Positions 51,966 through 59,673 of a DNA stretch of 64,000 nt are shown here, piece by piece. Numbering within the stretch: the stretch's first letter is position 1; the number at the start of each line of letters is the position of its first letter. The notes below the pieces were generated by a model. The model did not search any database. It was not told the origin of the DNA and saw only the letters and a program-made list of their open reading frames with translations. This stretch comes from Gp1-AA145 sp963757135 (GTDB taxonomy: Bacteria; Acidobacteriota; Terriglobia; Terriglobales; Acidobacteriaceae). The position numbers and the translations under genes are program-made. The DNA is taken from assembly GCA_963757135.1 (NCBI GenBank), contig CAVWQE010000006.1:558001-622000 (forward strand), written 5' to 3'.

Positions 51966-53228
51966 TCAGTGAAACGAACCGCAGCCGCCGCACGAGGAAG
52001 CCACCGGGTTATTGAGCACCGGCAACAGCGGACGCGCCGCTGTCCATTCCTCGGGATCGATCTCCCGGGACGCAATGCGTGCCGCCGACTCTCGCAACTC
52101 CTTCCCTCTTTCGCCGTGGGCGCAAAAATCGCAATCGCCGTGTTCCGGGATTTCGAAACCCAAGGCCAGCGCACGCAGGTGCGCAACCTCGCATAAGAAA
52201 TCCACCGGCGATTCCTGATCTCCGTTTTCCAGTTCGCCGTTGGCCGGACACATGCTGCAGACGGCCTGAATTCTGCACGTGTCGCATTTCGTCGGCCGGG
52301 TGCGCTCGCGCTGCCGGACCTTGATCAAGAACTGCTCCCAGCCTTGGCGAACGCTGCCGCTACGGATGTCGTAAGTCTCCTGGTGCGAGATCACGCAAAT
52401 ACTCATATGCCCGTAGGGATCGATGGCGAAAGATTTCACTCCGCCCCCGCAGACATAAACCGTGCTGCTTGGCCGCGCCGTTTTGGTAATCGTTTGTTCA
52501 AGCAACTGCCGATATTCGCTCGCCAATTTCTGCCAATTTAAATCCAGCGCAACCGCCTCTTCCGGCGACAGCCTCACTTCCAGCGGCGCCTGCGAGCAGT
52601 CGATTCGCGGATTGATCAAAGATTCGTATTTAAAGTCCACTCCCAATTCCTGTTCGGCAAATTCCCGCATTCCAATTACTTCGTGGCAATTGACTTTTGT
52701 TCCAACGGTCTTCAACTTCAGCGGCAGCCCACGCTCCTGTAATAGCCGAATGCCGCGCATGCAGCGGTCAAAGCTTCCGGGAAGTTGCGTCAACGCTTCA
52801 TAAGTTTGTTTGGTGCGGCCGTAGAGGGTGATTTCGATGGCGAATGGCGGAAACTCAACCAGGTAGTCCGCGATTTTTTCGTTGATCAGGATTCCATTGG
52901 TAAAAAGCGTGATCAGGAACCCTTTTTGCTTGGCGTAGGTATATATCTCGAGGAAATCTTTGCGGGCGAAAATCTCCCCGCCGGTAAACAGCAGCCAGAT
53001 AACGCCCATGTCTGCGAGTTCATCCAGAATCGCTTCGTATTCCTGCTTCGACAACTCGCGGTTACGCGCTGCGAGATCGCCCATGGGCAAATTGTTGTAG
53101 CAATGCTGGCATTCCAGGGGGCAGCGACGGGTCATCTCAATTGAAACGTCCACCGGCGTACGCTTGTCTCCAAAATGATGATGCAGGCCAAGACTGAATT
53201 CGCCGTAAGAAACGGCATTCATAGTCAT
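51966..53228 (-). CDS. Radical SAM/SPASM peptide maturase
   Basis: A 420-residue radical SAM enzyme. The Fe-S motif is CPLECQHC (Cys36, 40, 43). LLFTGGEIFARKDF is the GGE SAM site. The SPASM part is seen in YVCGGGVKSFAIDPYGHMSI, CDTCRIQAVCSMCP and FLCEVAHL. The last residues add a Cys-rich tail (NNPVASSCGGCGSFH), which is unusual. Such enzymes install thioether or C-C bonds in RiPP precursors. The start overlaps the PqqD-like gene by four bases (ATGA) and the peptide gene starts 39 bases after the stop. Confidence 0.93.
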   Translation of the reverse strand: MTMNAVSYGEFSLGLHHHFGDKRTPVDVSIEMTRRCPLECQHCYNNLPMGDLAARNRELSKQEYEAILDELADMGVIWLLFTGGEIFARKDFLEIYTYAKQKGFLITLFTNGILINEKIADYLVEFPPFAIEITLYGRTKQTYEALTQLPGSFDRCMRGIRLLQERGLPLKLKTVGTKVNCHEVIGMREFAEQELGVDFKYESLINPRIDCSQAPLEVRLSPEEAVALDLNWQKLASEYRQLLEQTITKTARPSSTVYVCGGGVKSFAIDPYGHMSICVISHQETYDIRSGSVRQGWEQFLIKVRQRERTRPTKCDTCRIQAVCSMCPANGELENGDQESPVDFLCEVAHLRALALGFEIPEHGDCDFCAHGERGKELRESAARIASREIDPEEWTAARPLLPVLNNPVASSCGGCGSFH

Positions 53229-53515
53229 GCCGCAACCTCGACTTCGTTGATCAAGCCGGCGGAACGCATTTCTTCAAGAAAGGTCCGGACGTCACGCTGA
53301 ATTTGCTCAGGCTCACCCGCAAATTCTTTATGCAGAGCGTCGACAATTTCTTCCGGGCTACGGGGACCGGTTACGGTTCGCCAGATGACGCTGGCAACTT
53401 CATTGAGGCTATAAATCGAGGCTAAGTCGCCCACGCCTTTGCGCACCGGAATGATCAAAGTCTCCCCGGCAATCACGCGCGAAACAACGGATTCTGAGCG
53501 GATATACAACTGCAT
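53225..53515 (-). CDS. PqqD-like RiPP recognition protein
   Basis: A 96-residue PqqD-family peptide chaperone (RRE). The pattern is YIRSESVVSRVIAGETLIIP, SIYSLNEVASVIW and EEIVDALHKEFAGEPEQI, with the helical LEEMRSAGLI end. It would bind the leader of the precursor peptide and present it to the radical SAM enzyme. I use the ATG at 53515; a GTG at 53533 is upstream. It is the first gene of the cluster. Confidence 0.9.
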   Translation of the reverse strand: MQLYIRSESVVSRVIAGETLIIPVRKGVGDLASIYSLNEVASVIWRTVTGPRSPEEIVDALHKEFAGEPEQIQRDVRTFLEEMRSAGLINEVEVAA

Positions 53516-53533
53516 ACGAGCGTGCCCCCGCAC

Positions 53534-53697
53534 CCATAGCTGTGTCTCAGTCTGATTTTGAGACGCGTTCGGTTCACCTTAGCAGAGCAGGTGCAGGATT
53601 TTGTTGGCTAGGTAGGTTCTGACAAATGGGGACAACGCTCGACAATCGGTAGGCAGGGGCGATGCGAAGTCTGTGCCGGTGAGTGCGCGTGCTGAAA
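53534..53697. other. Region upstream of the RiPP-like cluster
   Basis: This 164-base stretch must contain the cluster promoter (minus strand). It has a small hairpin with 6-base arms GTCTCA (53544-53549) and TGAGAC (53559-53564), close to the first start. I could not pick a convincing -10/-35 pair. Confidence 0.4.
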
Positions 53698-55614
53698 TTA
53701 GAATCCCGGCGCCTTCTCCAGTTTGTTGTTACACACGCCGTTGGTGGGCTGAGCAGGTAGCGCCGGAGGTGTCAGCAAACGCGGGCCGGCAGTGAAGTCG
53801 AAAAATTCCATCATGTTGTCGGCGTTGGCATCGCGCAGAGTGAGCGGCTGCGCGTTGAATGCGTCTTCGATCAACCGCAAAATGGATGTGTAATCCCGAC
53901 TGGTGTGGGAAACAAAACTGGGCTTCACCCAGGGCGAGATAACAATCATCGGAACGCGCAGGCCGGTCTGGAAGAAGTCACTCGGCTTATCTCCCGTCCG
54001 CAGTTTGGGAACAATATTGTCAGGCTTGATCGCTCGCGCAGGCAACACGTGCTCATAAAGACCGCCCTCTTCGTCATACGTAAGGATGAAGGCAGAGTTT
54101 TTGTAGGAAGGACTGTTTATGAACGTGTTGATAATACCCGCGCTATCGGCCGCGCCAATTTGTGTGTTGGCACCAACATGCTCGTCTCTTCCTGAGGATC
54201 CGGCACGTTCGATAAAGATGACCGATGGCAGAGTGGCCTCGTTCTGCAAGTCGGTTGCGTAGTTCGTAATCGAAACCACCTTAGCGGCATCGCGCTTATA
54301 GGTCGCGAACTGCTGGATAAAGGCCGAAGTCGGGCCATCCTGATAGTAGTAACGCCAACTCACGCCCGCCTGGTCAAGACGATCGAAAATTGTGGGCTGG
54401 GTGAATCCTCCCGACGGAGGGCTTGCCGGAATAATGTTTCCGAAAGAGGTTGCCGTGAACAGGTACATCCGATTCGGGATGGTATTCGACAGAAGCGGTG
54501 AGAACCAGCGGTCGCTGGTGGCATAACGCGAGGCCAGTTCGTAATAATAGGGCAGCTCAGTTTGGTCGTAATAACCCATCGCTCGGGTGCCGGTCGGATC
54601 AATCGTGGAAGGCACCGATGTTGAGGTCAGCATGAAACCGTCCATCTTGCCACCGTCCACATCCACGTGAGCCTCATTCCATGAAGGGCTCAAATTCTCC
54701 GTGCAGACTGTCTGATAGTGAAAAGGATGCACGGGCTGGCCCTGTGTGTTCGGCAAGGCCGCATTAACGTCGATGCCATCCACATCATTAGCGAGTCCGA
54801 GCGAGGCCTTGTATGGGCCGAGCATTCCGAAATAATTGTCGAAGGACCGGTTTTCCTGCACAAAGAAGATGATGTGCTTCAGATTCGCCAGGCCATTCCC
54901 AGGGGCGGTGACAGTAATATTGAACCTTTGTTTGAAGAGCGCTCCGGTGCTGTCCTTGGCTTGAACTGCGATGGCATGGGTTCCCAGGCTCAGGCCATTG
55001 ACATAGGCGTCAAAAATCGCTGAATTGGCAATCCCAGGCTTACCCACCCCATCAATGAACATTGTCATCGACTTCACCGGGTTGGAATCAGTTGCGGCGG
55101 CAACCACATGAAATGGCTGGCTGACAACCGATCCGCTGACCAAGGAACAAATGGTGACGGTTTGGTTCGCCGGATTTAGTGCGCAGGGCGGTTGCATGGC
55201 AACAGGAACACTGGCTTTGAAACTCTTGCCCGTCGTGTCCCATGCCTGTACCACGACGTTATGAAAGCCGATTGGCAGATTCACGAACGTGTCGATGGTT
55301 GAGGATTTCACCGACTGGTTCAGCTTGTTGTCCACGTAAACCTGGACAGTGGTGACCGTGTTGGAGTCCGTCGTGCCCGCAACAATGTGCACAGGACTCT
55401 GCACCAGGCTATTGACCGCGGGAGTGCAGACCGTCACTGAGGGATTCGTGGTATTCAGGGGACATGGCGCTGCCGCCTGCGCTAGGCTTGGAACGAGCGT
55501 GACGACCAGTATCCCCAAAAGGCCGGTGAACCAAAGCTGAAATCTGGAACGCTGCTCCAGATCAGCTCTCAAAACGCAGGACGGCTGAGTTCTTGATAGC
55601 GATGGAAAGTTCAT
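53698..55614 (-). CDS. Secreted phospholipase C / acid phosphatase-like phosphoesterase
   Basis: A 638-residue secreted protein with a late, long signal peptide (LLGILVVTLVPSLAQA). Two Ig-like units (SLVQSPVHIVAGTTDSNTVT, SGSVVSQPFHVVAAATDSNP) precede the phosphoesterase domain. That domain has the phospholipase C/AcpA pattern HIIFFVQENRSFDNYFGMLG, FILTYDEEGGLYEHV and MIVISPWVKP. It would hydrolyse phospholipids or phosphomonoesters. The start has GGGGAGGAG upstream. It is not obviously part of the RiPP-like cluster. Confidence 0.87.
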   Translation of the reverse strand: MNFPSLSRTQPSCVLRADLEQRSRFQLWFTGLLGILVVTLVPSLAQAAAPCPLNTTNPSVTVCTPAVNSLVQSPVHIVAGTTDSNTVTTVQVYVDNKLNQSVKSSTIDTFVNLPIGFHNVVVQAWDTTGKSFKASVPVAMQPPCALNPANQTVTICSLVSGSVVSQPFHVVAAATDSNPVKSMTMFIDGVGKPGIANSAIFDAYVNGLSLGTHAIAVQAKDSTGALFKQRFNITVTAPGNGLANLKHIIFFVQENRSFDNYFGMLGPYKASLGLANDVDGIDVNAALPNTQGQPVHPFHYQTVCTENLSPSWNEAHVDVDGGKMDGFMLTSTSVPSTIDPTGTRAMGYYDQTELPYYYELASRYATSDRWFSPLLSNTIPNRMYLFTATSFGNIIPASPPSGGFTQPTIFDRLDQAGVSWRYYYQDGPTSAFIQQFATYKRDAAKVVSITNYATDLQNEATLPSVIFIERAGSSGRDEHVGANTQIGAADSAGIINTFINSPSYKNSAFILTYDEEGGLYEHVLPARAIKPDNIVPKLRTGDKPSDFFQTGLRVPMIVISPWVKPSFVSHTSRDYTSILRLIEDAFNAQPLTLRDANADNMMEFFDFTAGPRLLTPPALPAQPTNGVCNNKLEKAPGF

Positions 55615-55782
55615 ACTCCTCCCCCCAGAGGCGTGACCACATAACAGAATACAAATCCTGAGAGGAGGTTGCCCGTCCGGCGCGGGATTTGACCGATTTT
55701 ACGCCACGAGTGCCAACAGCCTCCCGCTCCAAATTGCCTGCCTATACTTCTTGTCGTGGCTTGCCCGTCCTATACTGTTCGG

Positions 55783-56496
55783 GTGAAACTCGGCTTTTAC
55801 CTGGTTCTTACGATATTGCTCTGTTCGTCTGCTTTGGCATCGGATAAGCCGCAAACACCCATCCTTCGGTGGACTGAAGTCGCCCCAAACTGCACGGTCA
55901 GAGTGGGAGATGACGGGCATACCTACTATGAAATCAGCGCTTCTGATTTCGACGTCACGTTATCGGTAGATCGCCAGGAACTCGAAAAAAGTCCGCACCG
56001 GGCGATACCAATGCTTGGAGTTCTGCTCACGATTCATTACAAGGGGAGCGGACAGCTTGAAGTACAGCAGAATCGTTTCACGCTGGAATTCGTAAAACAC
56101 TTCCAGGTGGTCCAGAGTTCGCTTGATCCTGACGGCATGCTGCAGCATTTGCAGCAAAACATCACCGACCTGACTGACGAAGTTGAGCGCCATCAGGTGG
56201 GCAAACATGCCGATCAAAAAGAAAAAAAGGAGACCGAACTCCAGGCGCGGCTCAAAGACTACACAGAAATGATGGACTTCGTCAGCACTCGGGCGCTGCG
56301 ACCGGGCATGATTGATGCGTCGAATTCCAGCGTTTCCGGGTGGGTATTCTTCAGCGCGCGCAACAAGTGGATCGGCGCCTGGCGTCGCCCGGAGCAATTC
56401 GTCCTACGGTTGCCGGTCGAGAACGTGATTGTCGAATTTCCTTTCGAATTACCCCCAAAGCAGGGCAAGATCGAGCTGCGCCGGAGAGAACCATAG
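55783..56496 (+). CDS. Secreted protein of unknown function
   Basis: A 237-residue protein from the GTG at 55783, which begins the signal peptide MKLGFYLVLTILLCSSALA; a GTG at 55756 is also open. The mature part has a beta core (ATPM-like turns are absent) and a Lys/Glu-rich coiled-coil region around QHLQQNITDLTDEVERHQVG. The C-terminus contains FFSARNKWIGAWRRPEQFVL. I recognise no family. It precedes the Ser/Thr kinase gene on the same strand, with tandem palindromes between. Confidence 0.6.
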   Translation: MKLGFYLVLTILLCSSALASDKPQTPILRWTEVAPNCTVRVGDDGHTYYEISASDFDVTLSVDRQELEKSPHRAIPMLGVLLTIHYKGSGQLEVQQNRFTLEFVKHFQVVQSSLDPDGMLQHLQQNITDLTDEVERHQVGKHADQKEKKETELQARLKDYTEMMDFVSTRALRPGMIDASNSSVSGWVFFSARNKWIGAWRRPEQFVLRLPVENVIVEFPFELPPKQGKIELRRREP

Positions 56497-56514
56497 GCTT
56501 CGTTACACATCCTC

Positions 56515-56528
56515 ATTACGAGCGTAAT
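56515..56528. promoter_or_regulatory. Palindrome 1 upstream of the kinase gene
   Basis: The perfect palindrome ATTACG-AG-CGTAAT. Together with a second palindrome 44 bases downstream, it sits in the 136-base gap before the Ser/Thr kinase gene. The two surrounding blocks also match each other as a tandem repeat. Confidence 0.55.
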
Positions 56529-56558
56529 AAGGACATGTACGATTCCCTGCGCACCCTG

Positions 56559-56572
56559 GTTACGAGCGTAAC
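56559..56572. promoter_or_regulatory. Palindrome 2 upstream of the kinase gene
   Basis: The perfect palindrome GTTACG-AG-CGTAAC, equal to palindrome 1 except for a matched A-T to G-C change at the outer pair, which keeps the symmetry. The pair may be tandem operator sites or paired RNA hairpins. Confidence 0.55.
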
Positions 56573-56632
56573 AGGGCAATGCACGCTTCCCTGCTGACTG
56601 TCTCTTCGGAAAATCATAAGATTTGACATCCT

Positions 56633-58111
56633 GTGAAGATCCAGCCACACGAATCCCTGGGACGATACTGTGTCGAACGCGAAATCGGCCGCGGCGCTAT
56701 GGGAGTTGTTTACCTCGCCCGCGACCCAAAAATCGATCGGGATGTTGCTATCAAGACCATTTCACTGGCTGGTCAGGATTCCACTGACGAACTCGAATAT
56801 CGCGAACGTTTTTTGCAGGAAGCCCGTGCCGCCGGACGTCTTTCGCATCCGGGGATTGTTGGCATTTTCGATGCCGCAGAAGATCCCGAATCTCGCGAGC
56901 CGTTCCTGGTCATGGAATATGTTGGCGGTGAAGCGCTTAGCAAAGTACTGCAAGCGGCCGGCGGAAAACTTTCCGCGGAAAATGCTCTGCACTTCGCTCT
57001 CGAAATTGCGGGGGCTTTGGACTACGCCCACTCGCAGGGCGTTATTCACGGCGACATTAAACCGGCAAATATTCTGATTACGGACGACGGCCACGCTAAA
57101 GTCGCCGACTTCGGCGTCGCCCGCTTCAATCATGGCCTCGTCACTAATACAGGGAAGATCTTCGGGAGCCCGGCTTATATGGCCCCGGAACAGTTGAGCG
57201 GAGCCGTTCCCGATGCCCGCTCCGATTTGTTCTCACTGGGTGTAATGCTCTACAGCATGCTGACGGGGTTCCGCCCCTTCCAGGGAAATACGGCCGAGAC
57301 CGTTTGCTTTAAGGTGATGAACGTGGAACCGGTCCCAGTGACCAGTTTTCAGGCGGGACTGCAACCTGAGCTGGATCGGATTGTCTCCCGTGCGATCGCG
57401 AAGGATCCGCGAGATCGTTATCAGAGTGGCAGCGAGATGGCGGAAGACATTCGGACATTTGTGCAGAACACTTCATCACTCGATGACACCAGCAATTTTT
57501 CAGCTCGCTTCTCCCGCCGGGGGGTGGCCACTCAAGAAAGTGTTGGCAGCCAAGTTTCCAAAGCTTTCGTCTGGCAGACGGCATTAATCATTTTATTGAC
57601 CGGTGGGGCGCTGGCATGGTGGCAATTGACGCGAATCATGCGAGAAGCTGAGGCGGTCGCTCCTCCTTCCATCTCAATCCCTCAAGCTCCAACAGTGCAG
57701 AAACCCACCCTTGCGAAAGTATCGATGCATAATGCCCACCCGCGTTTGCGGTTGGTTAAGAGCGAGGTGCAGGCTCCCGCAGCAGGCATATCGCAGATGG
57801 CCAAAATTCGCATCGAGATTCTCCATCATTTCAACGCAGGCAAAGCTTCCGTCTGGATTGACGACAATCTTGTCTTTGATCAGGAGCTGCATGGCGACAC
57901 TCAGCGACATCCGGTTTTTCGCGCCCTGGAAATGAACCAGGTGGCAAATCTGGAATTCGCACCCGGCAAACATATATTGCAGGTGCGCGTGATCGCGCCG
58001 GGCAGCGACTATGATCAAACCGAAAAAATCGAGGCCGATATTTCCGTCGGCACGCCGCGCGTGCTTCTGGTGAATTGTGACAAGCGACAAATCCAGGTGG
58101 ATTTGCGCTAG
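56633..58111 (+). CDS. Hanks-type Ser/Thr protein kinase with membrane anchor
   Basis: A 492-residue kinase. Gly-loop GRGAMG (19-24), ATP Lys41 (AIKTI), catalytic loop VIHGDIKPANIL (His139, Asp141, with Gly140 where HRD kinases have Arg), and DFG at 159-161. A membrane helix (AFVWQTALIILLTGGALAWW) follows the kinase at about 310. The extracytoplasmic part is a PEGA-like beta domain (AGKASVWIDDNLVFDQELHG). Signal is probably received outside and passed on by phosphorylation. The start is GTG at 56633. Confidence 0.92.
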   Translation: MKIQPHESLGRYCVEREIGRGAMGVVYLARDPKIDRDVAIKTISLAGQDSTDELEYRERFLQEARAAGRLSHPGIVGIFDAAEDPESREPFLVMEYVGGEALSKVLQAAGGKLSAENALHFALEIAGALDYAHSQGVIHGDIKPANILITDDGHAKVADFGVARFNHGLVTNTGKIFGSPAYMAPEQLSGAVPDARSDLFSLGVMLYSMLTGFRPFQGNTAETVCFKVMNVEPVPVTSFQAGLQPELDRIVSRAIAKDPRDRYQSGSEMAEDIRTFVQNTSSLDDTSNFSARFSRRGVATQESVGSQVSKAFVWQTALIILLTGGALAWWQLTRIMREAEAVAPPSISIPQAPTVQKPTLAKVSMHNAHPRLRLVKSEVQAPAAGISQMAKIRIEILHHFNAGKASVWIDDNLVFDQELHGDTQRHPVFRALEMNQVANLEFAPGKHILQVRVIAPGSDYDQTEKIEADISVGTPRVLLVNCDKRQIQVDLR

Positions 58112-58124
58112 CCACAAACCCAGC

Positions 58125-58150
58125 AAAAAAAGCAGCCCTCTCGGGCTGCT
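58125..58150 (-). terminator. Intrinsic terminator of the beta-barrel gene
   Basis: Stem AGCAGCCC (58131-58138) and GGGCTGCT (58143-58150), loop TCTC. The minus strand continues with a run of seven T (58125-58131). It ends the minus-strand gene at 58171. Confidence 0.85.
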
Positions 58151-58170
58151 CGCGAAAAAATGGAGATGAT

Positions 58171-58773
58171 CTAGAATCTCAGTTGCGGTCCAAAGGTGAC
58201 TCGAAGATTGTTATAAGTCCCGTTGTTCAGGTACAGCTCATCGCCAGCTTCGAGCCGGAGGCCGAATGGCCCCCAGAAGCCTTCAAAGCCCGCTCCTGGA
58301 TACATCGCGAAGTGAGTACCGCCACTGCCAACTCCGCTGACCGCGTTGCCGACAGTTCCAGGGGTTACCGCCGCAGTAGATGTCGTGAAGTTGATGAAGC
58401 CGACCTTTCCGGTAACGAAAAACTTGAACGGGCCCGGCGTCGAGAACTTCGGGCCAAATAAACCGGTCAGTGGACGCACTTTAGTAGTCGTGAATGACGT
58501 AGTCACCCCGTTGTTGAAGGTACTGGTGAAGTTCCGCTCAAAGTCATAGTTCATTTCACCTTCGAGTTGAACATAGTGGCTCACGTTGAATCCGGCGCGT
58601 GCGCCAAAGCCGACAAAATTCGTTGTGTCGTTGGAAGTCGGGGCAAAGCGGAAATAATCCGCGAAAATGCCAACAGTGGCGTGATCGTAATCACCACGTC
58701 CTTCCTGGGCCATCAGCCATGACGGTGCAGCGAGCAAGGCGCTTAGGGCCGCCAACCAGATAATGCGTTTCAT
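58171..58773 (-). CDS. Outer-membrane beta-barrel protein
   Basis: A 200-residue outer-membrane protein. The signal peptide is MKRIIWLAALSALLAAPSWL, then alternating beta strands (NFVGFGARAGFNVSHYVQLE, then FGLRLEAGDELYLNN) and a final Phe (VTFGPQLRF), the usual barrel end. It is likely an OmpA/OmpW-type eight-strand barrel. The ATG at 58773 has GAGGAGGAC upstream; the open frame extends 55 codons further but without a better start. A terminator follows. Confidence 0.85.
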   Translation of the reverse strand: MKRIIWLAALSALLAAPSWLMAQEGRGDYDHATVGIFADYFRFAPTSNDTTNFVGFGARAGFNVSHYVQLEGEMNYDFERNFTSTFNNGVTTSFTTTKVRPLTGLFGPKFSTPGPFKFFVTGKVGFINFTTSTAAVTPGTVGNAVSGVGSGGTHFAMYPGAGFEGFWGPFGLRLEAGDELYLNNGTYNNLRVTFGPQLRF

Positions 58774-58961
58774 AGGGTCCTCCTCCTCAGAATCTCTTGC
58801 AACCTGCGCGCACTGATAACCAGCATCCGACAGGACTGCAGGTGTCGGTTTGGATGCAGAGGCTCTGGTGTTGGTTGGGTTCTGGGCTTGTCTGTTAACC
58901 CCTAAGATTTTCAATGTATTGGCGTTGCGGAAGCGCATGCACAGGACCTAAAAATGAAGGC

Positions 58962-58990
58962 AAAAAAGCGCAGGAATCAAGCTCCTGCGC
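58962..58990 (-). terminator. Intrinsic terminator of the gene at 59017
   Basis: Perfect 8-base stem GCGCAGGA (58968-58975) and TCCTGCGC (58983-58990). The minus strand continues with a run of six T (58962-58967). Confidence 0.85.
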
Positions 58991-59016
58991 CTATGTTCGA
59001 TGAAGACAGTTTTTAT

Positions 59017-59481
59017 CTATCGCTCGGCTAATTTTGGCTCCGAAACTTTGTTAGTGGATGACGTGATCGCGCTGCTCGTTGACGCAGCTGCTTCGTCATT
59101 CGGAGTCATCGAAATGACTTCATACTCCCGCTCTTTGTCATCGTAATCTTCAACCCGCAACAAGAGTTTGTCTTTGTCCAACCTGAACTGCGCCAAGTTG
59201 CCAATCGGCAGAAGCGCAGGATGTTTTTCTTCTTTGGGACGGATCGTGTAGGTCACGCTAGTGGTTGCGAGCATGTATTCCTGGCAAAGAAGCTCGTGAG
59301 TCTTCAGGTGCGAGGAATCGGTACCCAGCATCTCGCCAGCCAGGCTCTTAGCATCCTTGGCATCAGTCCCGCATTTCACGGACTGCATCTTGACCAGCTT
59401 CCCGCTCTGATAGTGCTTTGGTTCTCTCGCGTAAACCGCAGTGACAAGCAGTCCCACAACTAAGAGGCATTTAAGCCGCAT
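59017..59481 (-). CDS. Secreted protein of unknown function
   Basis: A 154-residue protein with a signal peptide (MRLKCLLVVGLLVTAVYARE). Two cysteines are visible (VKCGTDAKD and ELLCQEY). The middle has HPALLPIGNLAQFRLDKDKL, then a Glu/Asp-rich stretch, and the C-terminus is Ser/Thr-rich. I recognise no family. The ATG at 59481 has GGGGAG about eight bases upstream; the open frame reaches 84 codons further, through the opposite start region. It is divergent from the POT transporter. Confidence 0.65.
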   Translation of the reverse strand: MRLKCLLVVGLLVTAVYAREPKHYQSGKLVKMQSVKCGTDAKDAKSLAGEMLGTDSSHLKTHELLCQEYMLATTSVTYTIRPKEEKHPALLPIGNLAQFRLDKDKLLLRVEDYDDKEREYEVISMTPNDEAAASTSSAITSSTNKVSEPKLAER

Positions 59482-59673
59482 ATCAAGTTCTCCCCGTCGA
59501 AAATATCCCTTCGCGACAATCACTATTTTCTCCCCTATCGAGAACTCGATTAAAGTTCCGCGAGTTCTAGCACCCTTGTAATCGGTAATAAACCGGATTG
59601 TTGCCGGGTGCATTTGCAAGGTGCAGAACGGCCTCATGTCTGCTATCTTCCACGGAACGAGCAAACTCCCTCT

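Noticed and set aside
53698..55614. Phospholipase C-like gene as part of the RiPP-like cluster
   Set aside because: It is downstream-to-upstream separated by 164 bases from the PqqD gene, with its own signal peptide and no link to peptide maturation. Co-transcription is not shown.
55741..55783. Promoter for the gene at 55783 (two TATACT boxes)
   Set aside because: The boxes have no -35 partner at 16-18 bases, so I did not call it.
56515..56572. Palindromes as intrinsic terminators of the gene at 55783
   Set aside because: No T-run follows either stem and the arms are only six bases, so a terminator call is not supported.
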